Of a stretch of 64,000 nucleotides of DNA, positions 52,801-58,744 are shown piece by piece. A model generated the notes under the pieces. That model was not told where the DNA came from and did not search any database. It worked only from the letters and a program-made list of their open reading frames with translations. Origin of the DNA: Undaria pinnatifida. Taxonomy: Eukaryota > Sar > Phaeophyceae > Laminariales > Alariaceae. Positions within the stretch are counted from its first letter, which is position 1. Each line of letters opens with the position of its first letter. Location of the stretch: NCBI GenBank assembly GCA_012845835.1, contig JABAKD010000009.1, forward strand, positions 12,677,955-12,741,954, read 5' to 3'. Made by a program: the position numbers and the translations under genes.

Positions 52801-55679
52801 GATAACGCCTCGTAAATTTGAAGGTGTGTTTTTCATGTTAAAATCAAACAGTCTTTGTAACTCCGAAAAACTTGTACCTGGTAGTATTTTTCTGGTGTAG
52901 ACAGGACCAGAAGGGAACTGGTGGAGCTGGTATACGTACAAAAACGATTTGGAGAAAAGGGTACGTCGGTGCATCATATTGAGAGGTGTACCGCTGATGT
53001 ATGGTATTGATGTTGGCACTGATGTATTCAATTTTGCGGGTATATTTTGTTTTCGCAGTAGTTTTCTGACTGATTGCAAAATAGAAGTCGGCATATTCAT
53101 GATTGATTGGTTGCTTTACCAACAGTATCATTGCGAATGCTTGTTCGCAAAGGAGGAGTGAAGCACGAAATGTTTTCGCGATGGTCGAATAGTTTGCGTG
53201 GCTGAGAGGGCTTTAGCTGTTCGTATCGACAGTGGCGGCATTTTAGTTGTTTCTTTATTCGATTTTTTTTTTCTTTTTGGAGCTATAGCAAGCAAAAGCC
53301 AAAAGGAGAGTATTTTCGGTTTTATGATGGTTTGCGAATCACCAATATTTCGGGAAATTACGCTTGTTGGCGAGGATTGGTTACACTGGCTTATAAGTTT
53401 TGCTGGTGTCTCTTGTTTGTGGTTGCCTACGTGTGTTGATAAGATGGGATGGGGCATCCATGTGACCGTACAATACATGACATACTGGTCTCAATGAGAG
53501 AGGGGATGCAAAGTCACAATTAATCATTGGATTACTTATGTTGATTTTCCGAACTTGATGAGTGGTTTTAATCTTGCTTGGGAATTAGAAGGATGAGATA
53601 TTTTGAGAATTCGATTTAATTCTCAAGCAAGTTTTTGCATTTGTTTTGCAATGAAAAACGGGGTGGCTTGTGGACGGTCAGATACTTTTTGTATCGGGGA
53701 GGGCTTAGGCTAATTTTCGCGTCGGATAAATTCTTTTTTGCGGACAAAACTTTAGGCTTATGTAAGTCTATTGTTTTACCGATATGATCTGTGTATTTAT
53801 GGCGGTAATAGGAGACAACGGAAGACCTTTGGCCGGGTGATCTTGCGATCTCTGGCATTATATATGTCGCATTAATTTTTGCCCTGATGGCGCGGCTGTT
53901 GTAATCTCTTTTTGTGATTACAATGGTTGTAAGTGAGAGTATGGGAGAGGTTTTTACTCATGGGGATAAGTTTCCTCTTGCCATTTTTGTTGTTCTACGC
54001 CATTTCTTATGCAGTCGGATTTGTCAGTCGAAAACGACCTTTTTCGACTGAAGCCAAAATCGGGCTTTCTTACGCAGCCGAAAAAGGGCTTTTTCAACTC
54101 AACTTTTTTCGACTGAGAATTCCGACTGGCGGATCCAGTCGAAAAACTCGACTTTTTCGACTTGATCCTCCAGTCGAAAATCTCAGTCGAAAAAGTTTTA
54201 CACGTGTTTTTTGAACCGATCGCATCGCCCATCCCACCACCAAACACACACCCACACGGCCACTCACCCATACGAGGTACCACACTGCAGCATCATACAA
54301 GGCGCTGACGCTGGCTTGGCTATCCCTGCTGTTGCTTCTCGCAGCAAGCCAGCGTAGCGCATTCCTAGTTCCGCTCGCCAGCAGCGTGTATCACACGACG
54401 GCAGCAGCGTGCGGTCTCGATCCCATGCTGCCAACAACGGCTGCGCCTGCTGTAGCTTTGGCGGCTCTCGGCTGAGTGCAACTCCACGAACGTAGCTTTG
54501 GCGGCTTTCGGCTAAGCCCAAAGCCACCAACTCGCTGGGACCAAGGTTCGTCGAGCCGTTGCTCGCGGAGACAGCGCGAGCACAGAGCTGCCAACCGATT
54601 TCGCCTACTGTACAGCAGTACTCCCTCACACCAACCGCCTCTAGGAAGAGCACAAAAACTATAAAATCAACTCACCACTCGAAAAGGGCCGTTTTCGACT
54701 GGGGGAATCCGACTGCATAAGAAATGGCCTTAGGTGATGGAATTGAGCCAATTGTTGATTCGTCACTGTCTTGAGAAGAATCCGGGAGGGTGTTGATTTG
54801 GGATTTTCAGTGTGTGAGTGACGTATCATTTTCGTGCCGGTTCGGGCTTCTGGACTAATATTGGGTGCCTAGTAGCACCTGGTTGGTGTTCTTGATGGTA
54901 GACTGCTGTGCGCTCTCGCTCAGGAGCTCACTTTCTCGGAGGTCTTACGCACGAGTTCTCTTCTCGGAGGTCCCACGCATGAGTTCTCTGCTCGACTTGC
55001 TTCTACCCAGTGGTTGGGCGACGTCATACTATGACTTGAAACCTACCCCGCTTGGAGCTAACGAACAATCTCAAGCCAGGAAAGCATGTGCAACTCATGT
55101 GTAGCTCACGTAGCTCACCGGTGAACTATCCAGTCGAAAAAAGCTAGCTCGAGCTACGGTGAGATAATCCATCTGGGGTGTGAAAGTTTCAAGTTGTGCT
55201 GGGTGTAGATGGGTGGAAATTCGTTCCGCACAGCCAGTGTCCGTGCTGGTGCATCATAGAGAGACGAGCTCTGTGGTCACAAACTACGAGGCAAAGATGG
55301 ACGTTGCAAATACAGCAAGGCGATTTGGATATGCAATGCCAACCGCAAGGAACGCGCGGGTAAATACTCTTCAAGTCATCACACCAGAGTACAGCATGCA
55401 GTACCTGTATGTAGATCCAAGTGCATCAAAATCTGACACAGCTCGAGCGAGGGTTGGTATGGTGCCTACTAATTAACTTGGAAACTTGTGTGTATTACCT
55501 GATATGTCGTCGCTGCCCACCGCCGCCGCCGCTGTCCTCGTCTCGTCCTGATCGAGCGCTGTCATCGACGCAGCAGGTCTTGGCATGCTGACGTTCTCCT
55601 CGATCGAGCTGAAAATGCCGGCAAGCCCAGTCAGCACGAGGGCAAACATCATTGCTCCCGCTACTCGCACACCAGCCAT
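31020..55679 (-). CDS. Secreted sulfatase (S1 family, arylsulfatase-like), 13 exons
   Basis: Joined exons on the minus strand: 55679-55499, 48327-48083, 46252-46115, 45478-45323, 40229-39984, 38417-38324, 35510-35428, 34706-34530, 34100-33970, 33538-33407, 32374-32257, 31740-31585, 31175-31020. All introns are GT-AG, every phase agrees, and the product is about 670 residues. It has a signal peptide (1-25), D-D metal ligands (112-113), the formylglycine motif C-T-P-A-R at C152, the second signature G-Y-E-T-H-M-V-G-K-W-H-L-G (198-210), H341/H345, S-D-N-G-G (D413, N414) and K431. N-glycosylation sequons are at N-A-T, N-L-T, N-S-S and N-S-T. It would hydrolyse sulfate esters, plausibly on sulfated cell-wall polysaccharides, after an FGE enzyme oxidises C152. 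The catalytic set looks complete. Exon 1 linkage and the exon 2 start are the least certain. Confidence 0.88.
31430..31508 (+). repeat. Element A 3' end fragment in sulfatase intron 12
   Basis: 'cgaatttcgacc..at.tatc...cagctgaaatgt' followed by 'tttttataaa' is a diverged copy of the element A terminus at 4216-4262. Confidence 0.5.
31585..31740 (-). CDS. Sulfatase exon 12
   Basis: Residues 568-619. Has four Cys and ends S-L-F-D-L-E-A-D-P-R-E-E-T-N-L, the conserved sulfatase 'LFdl..DP.E..NL' block. Sequons N-L-T and N-S-S. Acceptor GACAG|GA with a C/T-rich tract, donor GAG|GTGATT. Confidence 0.9.
32257..32374 (-). CDS. Sulfatase exon 11
   Basis: Residues 528-567. Contains G-A-Y-R-L-G-K-W-K-F-I-F-N-V-W, the 'AIR..xWKL' position of sulfatases. 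Acceptor TGCAG|GA, donor ACG|GTACGC, phase 0. Confidence 0.88.
33407..33538 (-). CDS. Sulfatase exon 10
   Basis: Residues 484-527. Contains F-D-G-V-D-H-W-E and S-P-R-T-E-M-L-Y-N-Y-D. Acceptor TCCAG|CG, donor GA|GTGAGC, phase 2. Confidence 0.9.
33970..34100 (-). CDS. Sulfatase exon 9
   Basis: Residues 441-483. Contains V-P-A-F-V-Y-S and M-H-V-T-D-W-L-P-T-L-A, the usual sequence after the ligand segment in S1 sulfatases. Acceptor GGCAG|GT, donor AA|GTGAGG, phase 2. Confidence 0.92.
34355..34520 (+). repeat. (CATCAC)n and (CCCT)n low-complexity tract beside exon 8
   Basis: A CATCAC run, then three CCCTCCCT blocks separated by near-identical 'cccatcacaacctcccc'-type spacers. It lies immediately after the exon 8 donor inside intron 8. 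Confidence 0.9.
34530..34706 (-). CDS. Sulfatase exon 8 (S-D-N-G metal ligands)
   Basis: Residues 382-440. Contains M-D-K-T-I-G-E-L-V-D-Y-L, A-S-D-N-G-G and R-G-M-K-H-S-Y-W-E-G-G, giving the second Asp/Asn ligand pair and the substrate Lys. Acceptor ATAG|GT, donor AAG|GTGATG. Confidence 0.95.
34970..35115 (+). repeat. Short dispersed repeat relative
   Basis: Two 'cc(a)actaattcc.agtag/attgtccccaaaa'-like segments, diverged relatives of 1035-1135 and 57285-57365. In sulfatase intron 7. Confidence 0.4.
35428..35510 (-). CDS. Sulfatase exon 7
   Basis: Residues 354-381 (A-F-T-E-D-E-W-A-I-L-D-A-L...R-F-A-K). Acceptor GGCCAG|AC, donor AAA|GTGAGT. Phase matches both neighbours. Confidence 0.85.
35570..35885 (-). 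repeat. Element A copy in sulfatase intron 6
   Basis: Nearly identical to 4450-4770. It ends at the same 'ttataaaaa' terminus and stops about 310 bp in, so it is truncated at the distal (5') end. An AT-rich 'ttattataaaattat' run lies outside the terminus. Confidence 0.85.
35886..36918. other. Sulfatase intron 6, no additional gene
   Basis: Short open frames without motifs. Nothing further recognised. Confidence 0.35.
36919..37110. repeat. 96 bp tandem duplication
   Basis: Two near-identical units starting 'cacgagat.tttttgtgattt' at 36919 and 37015, with a third start at 37110 that breaks off. In sulfatase intron 6. Confidence 0.9.
37722..37868 (+). repeat. Compound microsatellite (TTATCA)n/(TTG)n
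   Basis: Tandem TTATCA-like units followed by about 12 TTG and mixed TTA/TTG. In sulfatase intron 6. Confidence 0.95.
38324..38417 (-). CDS. Sulfatase exon 6
   Basis: Residues 323-353. Contains E-P-L-F-L-Y-L-A-H-Q-A-V-H-D-P, the conserved PxFLYxxxxxxHxP-type segment. Acceptor TACAG|GT, donor GCAG|GTATAT, phase 1. Confidence 0.92.
38572..38700 (+). repeat. Dispersed repeat with CCGGGTACC palindromes, copy 2
   Basis: Partner of 29952-30082. In sulfatase intron 5. Confidence 0.65.
38956..39033 (-). pseudogene. Partial duplicate of sulfatase exon 5
   Basis: In the same strand and frame as exon 5 it reads I-S-F-T-G-K-H-S-T-T-I-F-Q-E-R-L, against I-S-F-K-G-M-Y-S-T-T-V-F-Q-E-R-A in exon 5. It has no stop and keeps a GGG|GTCAGA donor-like end. 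Only the 3' third of the exon is copied. It lies 1 kb downstream of exon 5, inside intron 5. A CATCAG just upstream could act as an acceptor. Confidence 0.75.
39984..40229 (-). CDS. Sulfatase exon 5
   Basis: Residues 241-322. Contains D-F-G-F-G-N-A-T-D-Y-Y-D (sequon N-A-T), an acidic/Ser-rich insert, and Y-S-T-T-V-F-Q-E-R-A, the conserved 'ST..F..RA' segment. Acceptor TACAG|CC, donor GAG|GTCAGC (non-consensus). Confidence 0.88.
40915..41160 (+). repeat. Dispersed repeat C, copy 2
   Basis: Partner of 28075-28330, in sulfatase intron 4, with runs of C and G replacing unique bases. Confidence 0.75.
41460..43228 (-). pseudogene. Non-LTR (LINE) reverse transcriptase remnant in sulfatase intron 4
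   Basis: Minus-strand pieces in order: S-E-G-Q-A-G-F-R (about 43160), D-E-M-I-V-A-V-E-A, L-M-F-A-D-G-F-V-G-I-S-E-T (palm motif, normally F-A-D-D, near 42765), W-R-V-T-A-N-V-K-K, then the thumb-like I-L-E-Y-A-G-E-V-W-E-G (42350) and a C-terminal R-S/G-S-R-N-G-A-P-S-R-K-G-C-V-V-N-G-Q ending at 41465. Many frameshifts and stops make it dead. The catalytic Asp pair is also lost (A-D-G). It starts against a G/C homopolymer (43229) and ends against another (41430-41452). Confidence 0.85.
43229..43252. repeat. Poly(G) tract at the LINE boundary
   Basis: A run of more than 20 G exactly where the LINE similarity begins. Similar long G or C runs occur at 41430, 44312, 45296 and 46408, all in introns of this gene. 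Confidence 0.9.
43253..44649. other. Sulfatase intron 4, low-complexity and degenerate repeats
   Basis: A short (CAG)n run at 43392-43416. A motif 'gtttcggggcgcagaaa' recurs with variation near 43650, 43735, 43800 and 43920. C-rich low-complexity sequence lies at 44305-44450. No gene. Confidence 0.4.
44650..45060 (+). repeat. Dispersed repeat D, plus-strand copy
   Basis: Shares blocks with 46440-46660 and 46715-46830 in reverse orientation: 'cccgtcccgac.atgtagg', 'ccatggtc', 'ttcatgcgtggccgtaatgg'-like and 'cgccgaacacc.cacggtgctt'. It lies in sulfatase intron 4. No function assigned. Confidence 0.55.
45048..45215 (+). repeat. Tandem repeat, ~45-52 bp unit, four copies
   Basis: Units read 'taagactacgattatgcac' + 'aaaatgagtacg' + C run. 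Copies differ mainly in C-run length. They derive from the end of dispersed repeat D. In sulfatase intron 4. Confidence 0.92.
45323..45478 (-). CDS. Sulfatase exon 4 (signature 2)
   Basis: Residues 189-240. Contains G-Y-E-T-H-M-V-G-K-W-H-L-G and R-G-F-D-T-Y-L-G-Y-L-N-D. Acceptor ATCAG|AT. The donor CAG|GTTTGG is weak but preserves phase 0 with exon 5. Confidence 0.92.
45485..45830 (+). repeat. G-rich low-complexity tract (GGTAGGG/GGGGAGGG)
   Basis: Degenerate 'gggtagg' and 'ggagggga' repeats in sulfatase intron 3. They make the minus strand look like a Pro/Ser-rich open frame, which I do not accept as coding. Confidence 0.85.
46115..46252 (-). CDS. Sulfatase exon 3 (formylglycine motif)
   Basis: Residues 143-188, phase 0 at both ends. 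Reads S-M-S-I-C-T-P-A-R-A-S-L-M-T-G-R-Y-P, the S1 sulfatase signature 1. Acceptor GACAG|TT, donor AAG|GTATGC. Confidence 0.95.
46299..46414. repeat. 57 bp tandem duplication
   Basis: Two units of 'gcggcaggca.agca.gagaa' + 'aatacatgagaggaggccgg', each followed by a G run. In sulfatase intron 2, just upstream of exon 3. Confidence 0.9.
46440..46835 (-). repeat. Dispersed repeat D, minus-strand copies
   Basis: Two overlapping partial copies (46440-46660 and 46715-46835) of the repeat at 44650-45060, inverted relative to it. In sulfatase intron 2. Confidence 0.55.
46990..47567 (-). pseudogene. Duplicated exon 2 end plus intron 2 (copy A), with solo LTR
   Basis: At 47050-47010 the minus strand reads V-V-A-G-G-V-K-V-K, against L-A-A-G-G-V-K at the end of the true exon 2, with the GTGAAA donor preserved. 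Intron-like sequence follows it and resembles that after exon 2 ('gcagcttttgtt', 'caaactcgacct.cac'). The unit was later hit by the solo LTR 47108-47385. Confidence 0.7.
47108..47385 (-). mobile_element. Solo LTR (family L1)
   Basis: 278 bp, TG...CA in minus sense, flanked by a perfect 5 bp target duplication TACCG (47103-47107 and 47386-47390). It matches the LTRs of the complete element at 52387-55067. A solo LTR is what LTR-LTR recombination leaves. Confidence 0.93.
47568..47838. mobile_element. MITE family M1, copy 2, inside a duplicated exon 2 end
   Basis: 271 bp with TIR GACCAAGGCTAC at both ends and a 4 bp target duplication ACCT (47564-47567 and 47839-47842). Removing it rejoins 'ggtttcacct' with 'tcacccttacc', which matches the true exon 2/intron 2 junction ('agtttcacct' 'tcacgccgcc'). 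Confidence 0.9.
47839..48082 (-). pseudogene. Duplicated exon 2 end plus intron 2 (copy B)
   Basis: After removing the MITE, the minus strand near 47870-47839 reads K-L-V-A-D-E-V-R-V-K and has a GTGAAA-like donor, a diverged copy of K-L-A-A-G-G-V-K. Unit length to the true junction is about 245 bp, the same as between copies A and B once inserts are removed. Confidence 0.7.
48083..48327 (-). CDS. Sulfatase exon 2 (first metal-binding Asp pair)
   Basis: Residues 61-142. A Ser/Thr/Ala-rich linker precedes P-N-V-F-F-I-M-I-D-D-L-G-W-D-D. Donor is AAG|GTGAAA. The acceptor at 48327 (GAAAG|GC) is a guess; CAAG|GT at 48312 keeps the same phase. The 3' end of this exon is duplicated twice in the following intron. 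Confidence 0.82.
48350..48490. repeat. G-rich low-complexity tract next to exon 2
   Basis: GGGGAGGG-like purine-rich run immediately upstream of exon 2. On the minus strand it is a C/T-rich tract that could serve as the polypyrimidine tract of intron 1. Confidence 0.6.
48967..49310 (-). pseudogene. Pif1-type helicase C-terminal fragment (Helitron-like)
   Basis: The minus strand reads L-A-K-G-A-K-V-M-L-T-M-N-L, then G-L-V-N-G-I-R-G-Q-V-V-E-L-V-F. After a one-base slip near 49115, it reads F-R-G-Y-T-G-G, then R-T-Q-L-P-L-R-L-C-W-A. 'K.G..VML..NL..GLVNG.RG.V' and 'Q.PLRLAWA.TIHK' are late motifs of Pif1-family helicases. The match stops at C-W-A, so motif VI is gone. Element origin (Helitron) is more likely than a cellular gene, given its intronic position and decay. 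Confidence 0.75.
49311..49554. other. Sulfatase intron 1, unassigned
   Basis: Repeated short 'gcggacac/cgctgtccgctg' words. No gene or known repeat recognised. Confidence 0.3.
49555..49753. repeat. 106 bp tandem duplication
   Basis: Two units starting 'gtgttttgttgctccgtgg' (49557 and 49663) with very high identity, ending 'tagtcgaa.acacgcacg'. In sulfatase intron 1. Confidence 0.92.
49845..49920 (-). repeat. Element A fragment in sulfatase intron 1
   Basis: 'cgaaactcatctttgcaagc' through 'tgtgtgatactccga' matches 35615-35655 and 4505-4545. Confidence 0.8.
49921..51138. other. Sulfatase intron 1, no additional gene
   Basis: Only short open frames without motifs. Nothing recognised. Confidence 0.3.
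51139..51210. repeat. 36 bp tandem duplication
   Basis: Two identical units of 'tactacgtcgattcgagcgg' followed by 'ggtttattttgctgta'. Confidence 0.95.
51668..52290 (+). repeat. Minisatellite built on ACCCGGAACTTCTG
   Basis: More than ten variants of 'tacccggaacttctgt.agtt' + 'ctgta', spaced at irregular 30-65 bp, with 'cgtgccacaatacccgg' variants interspersed. It lies just before the complete LTR element in sulfatase intron 1. Confidence 0.92.
52387..52674 (+). repeat. L1 5' LTR
   Basis: 288 bp. It includes an extra 'gcttggagct' duplication at the 3' end that the 3' LTR lacks. Same family as the solo LTR at 47108-47385. Confidence 0.92.
53999..54728. mobile_element. TIR DNA element nested in the LTR element
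   Basis: 730 bp with ~50 bp terminal inverted repeats. Both ends read GCCATTTCTTATGCAGTCGG and continue with CAGTCGAAAACG. The interior near the left end has many 'cagtcgaaaa' / 'tttttcgactg' words in both orientations. Interior short open frames show no transposase. The target duplication was not identified. Confidence 0.82.
54791..55067 (+). repeat. L1 3' LTR
   Basis: 277 bp, same termini as the 5' LTR, followed by the ATCTC duplication. Confidence 0.92.
55245..55310. repeat. Short dispersed motif
   Basis: 'gagagacgagctctg' with 'tcacaaactacgag' recurs at 58112-58150 and, reversed and partial, at 5778-5812. Origin unknown. Confidence 0.45.
55499..55679 (-). CDS. Sulfatase exon 1 (signal peptide)
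   Basis: Codes residues 1-60 plus one base. The chosen ATG gives M-A-G-V-R-V-A-G then a hydrophobic run to about residue 23. An in-frame ATG at about 55817 would add ~46 hydrophilic residues and turn the segment into an internal anchor. Donor is CAG|GTAATA, phase 1. Confidence 0.7.
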
Positions 55680-55849
55680 GCCGTGGCCTGCATTGCATCT
55701 GCTACTATTTGTGCTACTGCTGCTGCGCGTTTGTAGGTCCAATCTCCCGTGATCGCCACACCGAGTGGTCAGCGGCACAAGCTCCTCCTCCGAAGAGTTG
55801 CGCCACCAGCGATCCACCATCTGGGGCAACACCAATCAACGAGGTATCT

Positions 55850-55965
55850 GGTGTGGCGCTGCTGCTGCTGCTGCTGCCCCCGCTGCAGTTAGTTGCTGCT
55901 GGCGCTGCTGCTGCTGCTGCTGCTGCCCCCGCTGCAGTTGCTGCTGCTTGCTGTGTTGTGTCTAT
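55850..55965. repeat. (CTG)n microsatellite upstream of the sulfatase
   Basis: Two (CTG)n blocks joined by 'cccccgctgcagtt'. It lies ~200 bp upstream of the chosen sulfatase ATG, possibly in the 5' UTR or promoter. Confidence 0.9.
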
Positions 55966-56560
55966 CTTGAAGCGGTGCTCGTGCCTTACGCGTGATTTCT
56001 GGTATGATACCAGGTACATTACCGGTGTTCAGTACAAGGAGTACCTTGTAGTCAGCAGTGAGTGCCAGTGCACGGTATTCTTGGTACCCAAGGTAGTTGT
56101 GCTGTTTTTTCGCTCGTTTTCAGTTTTCATTTCTTCAGGGCCGCCCACCCATCACACATTTTTTAAAAAATAGCTTTTTTATATATTTTTTTGCCAGCTT
56201 TCTTGCCGAAAAGTGCCCAAATATTTACCAAAAAATAGAAAATAATTATCCAGAAGTGATCGTAGACTGGTCAGTGGCAGCTTCGTATCATGCTGCTGTG
56301 TACAGCACAATAATTGACTGGTTCTTTCTGTACCAAACAGCAGAAGGGTGAAGACGGAATCCAGCACGGTCCAAGTTTTTGGAAAACGAATCGTGCCCAA
56401 AGAAATTAATTCGAGAAAATTCGGCGCCTCTTCGTGATCCAGCTTATCGAGGCGCCTTTTTTACCGCCCTGACTTCTTCGCCACGTTGCGTTCTCTCCCC
56501 AGTGGGTGCCATTGATGATGCCCTCTATGAGCCCAATGCCGTCTTTAGTCAGTTCCTAGG
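55966..56560. other. Sulfatase 5' flank, no supported gene
   Basis: Contains the motif TACCAGGTA at 56008. A promoter is expected in 55.7-56.5 kb but no element could be fixed. Confidence 0.3.
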
Positions 56561-56745
56561 GTCTGCTAATATCATGGGGTTTTTTTCTCTTTTCCTTTCC
56601 TTGCTTTCTTCTCTTCTTGTCTTCTTGTAATGTCTTGCGTTTCTTGTCTTCTTGTCTTTTCTTTTCTTTCCTTTCCTTTTTCGTTTTTTCGCTTTCTTGT
56701 CTTTTCTTTCATTTCCTTTATCTCTGTTCTTCTCCTTGTTCATTT
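56561..56745 (+). repeat. Pyrimidine-rich (TCTTTTC)n tract
   Basis: Degenerate TTTCTTGTCTTC / CCTTTCC repeats. Low complexity only. Confidence 0.85.
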
Positions 56746-57284
56746 TTTTCCAATTGACTTGCGTCTGTCGTACGTATGCGTAGTGACAGGTACAACGTGC
56801 AATACAAATGTGGTAGCCTTTCTTGGGTGGCAAGCGGTATAGTCGGTTTTCTCATGCGCGAGTAGTGAGACGTATGCACACCAGTATGGACCTGGCACAT
56901 CGTAGGCTGACGCCCGATTTCACTTTTATATGTTTCTGGTGGAGGCAAGAATTGCGTCAGCTGTGATATATGCGTGTACCACCTTCGGTTTGTTTGTATT
57001 TTTCTCTGGGCTATTCCTCAGCTCCAGAGTGACTGGAGCCTGTCCTGTGACCACGGACTTGATTATGCGAGTTAATGTGAGATTTTTTTTTTTTTTTCAT
57101 CCTCCGGCGGATCCTCCAGCGGGTGGGGAAAAAATAAAGCTCACCACATTTCCACGTATATTCATACGCGTCGTGTGTCGATTTAACTCTCAGTTGCTTT
57201 CGCAACCCAACGCTAGGTGGCGCACCCTTCGGATCCCACTGTAGGGATAGCGTGAGCTGTCCCTTTCAGTTCTCCTATTTACAA
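56746..57284. other. No supported gene
   Basis: Includes a ~15 T run at 57084. Nothing recognised. Confidence 0.3.
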
Positions 57285-57365
57285 CTCCCCTTTACAGCTG
57301 GAACCCTTTTGAGGACAAAATTACTTGGAATTAGTATAGGGAGGGGTTCGGGGGCTCTAAAGCGG
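57285..57365 (+). repeat. Short dispersed repeat, copy 2
   Basis: Reverse-complement match to 1035-1135. Confidence 0.6.
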
Positions 57366-57540
57366 TCAACAACAACAAACAACAAACAACAACGACCGGT
57401 TTTTTTGTCCCACAAATCGTACCACCAGATCTAAAAAAGTACCAACTATAGTTCACCTTATTATTATACAGCTTTAATTTAAGCTGTTTTTTTTGTGTTT
57501 TTGTGCTTTTTTTTTGTCAAATCGCGAGAAGAGGGCGTCG

Positions 57541-57595
57541 ACCCACCCCATCCCTAACCCTAAACCTATCCCTAACTACAACCCTAACCCAGGCT
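57541..57595 (-). repeat. Degenerate telomere-type CCCTAA tract
   Basis: 'ccctaaccctaaacctatcc' and neighbouring variants on the plus strand, opposite to the TTAGGG arrays near 4.3 kb. Confidence 0.75.
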
Positions 57596-58700
57596 AAGCC
57601 TCCGACCCGAGCGTGGCTTCGCCGCGCGTTCTGGAAAAACTGTTGAAAAAAAATGATCGGACCACCTCACAAGCAAGCATCGAAATATATTTGGTTTTTT
57701 TTTATCTGGTATGATTTGTGGGGTGAGAACATCGCAAAAAGGGCCGCTGATATTTTTGCTCCGCCAACGTTTCTCGCCCGTTTCTGGCCCGTTTTTCGGG
57801 TCCGGGTTGAGGTTAGGAGCCTTAGGGTTATAGGGTTGTGGTTGGGTGTTGGTTTGGGCAAACGCCTGTAACTTGATCCAGGAAGTTCTTCCTAGCTCGC
57901 AAACGCGAGCAGCCTACCGCCCCAAAGATCCGCACCAACCACCAGATAGATCGTGAGGAGAGCTGGTACAATTTTTTCCCAAAGTAGAAAGATGAACGAA
58001 TGAGTTAACATTGATGTGTTGTGTTGTTCTTGATCATGCCACTCATCCATGTGGCATCTACATACAACATCCACGGCACAACAACCAGACAGAGTCTGCG
58101 TGCCGATGCCTCTTAGAGAGACGAGCTCTGCGGCGCAAACGACGAGACACAGCAATAGAGATAATTATTAGATACACATTGCAATACCCTTGTGATAAAT
58201 TACAGAATGCCACCCGCATGAGCACGCGGCGGGCGAAAACGTGACAGTACTCCGAGTGAGGGATGCGTGGTGGGTCGGTGTTGGGAAGCTTGCCTCTCAT
58301 GGGTTCCGGTGTCTTTGGTTGGTTTCTCCTCGTGGCTCGCTGGCTAAACCACTGCTGTTGATATAAAACTTTTTATCTGACGGGAAACAATACGTACTTC
58401 TTTTGATACAACTTCTTATGGGAAACAATACAATGTAGGCATTATTTCCCTACATAGTATACCTAAAGACAGACACAACAGAGTGCTAGTCAGGATATAG
58501 GGCACGGTAGTGCAGGATAGGGCAGAGTAGGGCAGGGTAATGAGATTAGGGGCGCCCTGCTTTTCCCATCATCGTCACCTACATTATCGTCCATCTATCT
58601 ATAATGGCCTTGACGTGAGTGTGGCATCTAATATCACGTGGTTTCACCTCTACCATGACATGACACGGTTTCACGTAGAATTTATCAACCATCCTTCTAC
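57596..58700. other. No supported gene
   Basis: A run of 'ggt.agg' words at 57800-57860 and 'agggcag/ggca' words at 58495-58545 look like decayed telomere-type or G-rich repeats. No gene. Confidence 0.3.
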
Positions 58701-58744
58701 AGAGAGCACTCATTAAATTTACCCCACCCTGCCCGCCCTGCCCA

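Larger units (their letters stand above)
52387..55067 (+). mobile_element. Complete non-autonomous LTR retrotransposon (family L1)
   Basis: 2681 bp in sulfatase intron 1. The LTRs 52387-52674 and 54791-55067 (TGTTGATTTG ... AACGAACA) are roughly 93% identical by eye. A perfect 5 bp target duplication ATCTC lies at 52382-52386 and 55068-55072. GGGAGGG just before the 3' LTR is a candidate polypurine tract. The ~2.1 kb interior has no recognisable gag, protease, RT or integrase, and carries a nested TIR element. No standard TGG primer-binding site follows the 5' LTR, which is odd. Strand is inferred from the LTR TG..CA sense and the polypurine tract. Confidence 0.88.
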
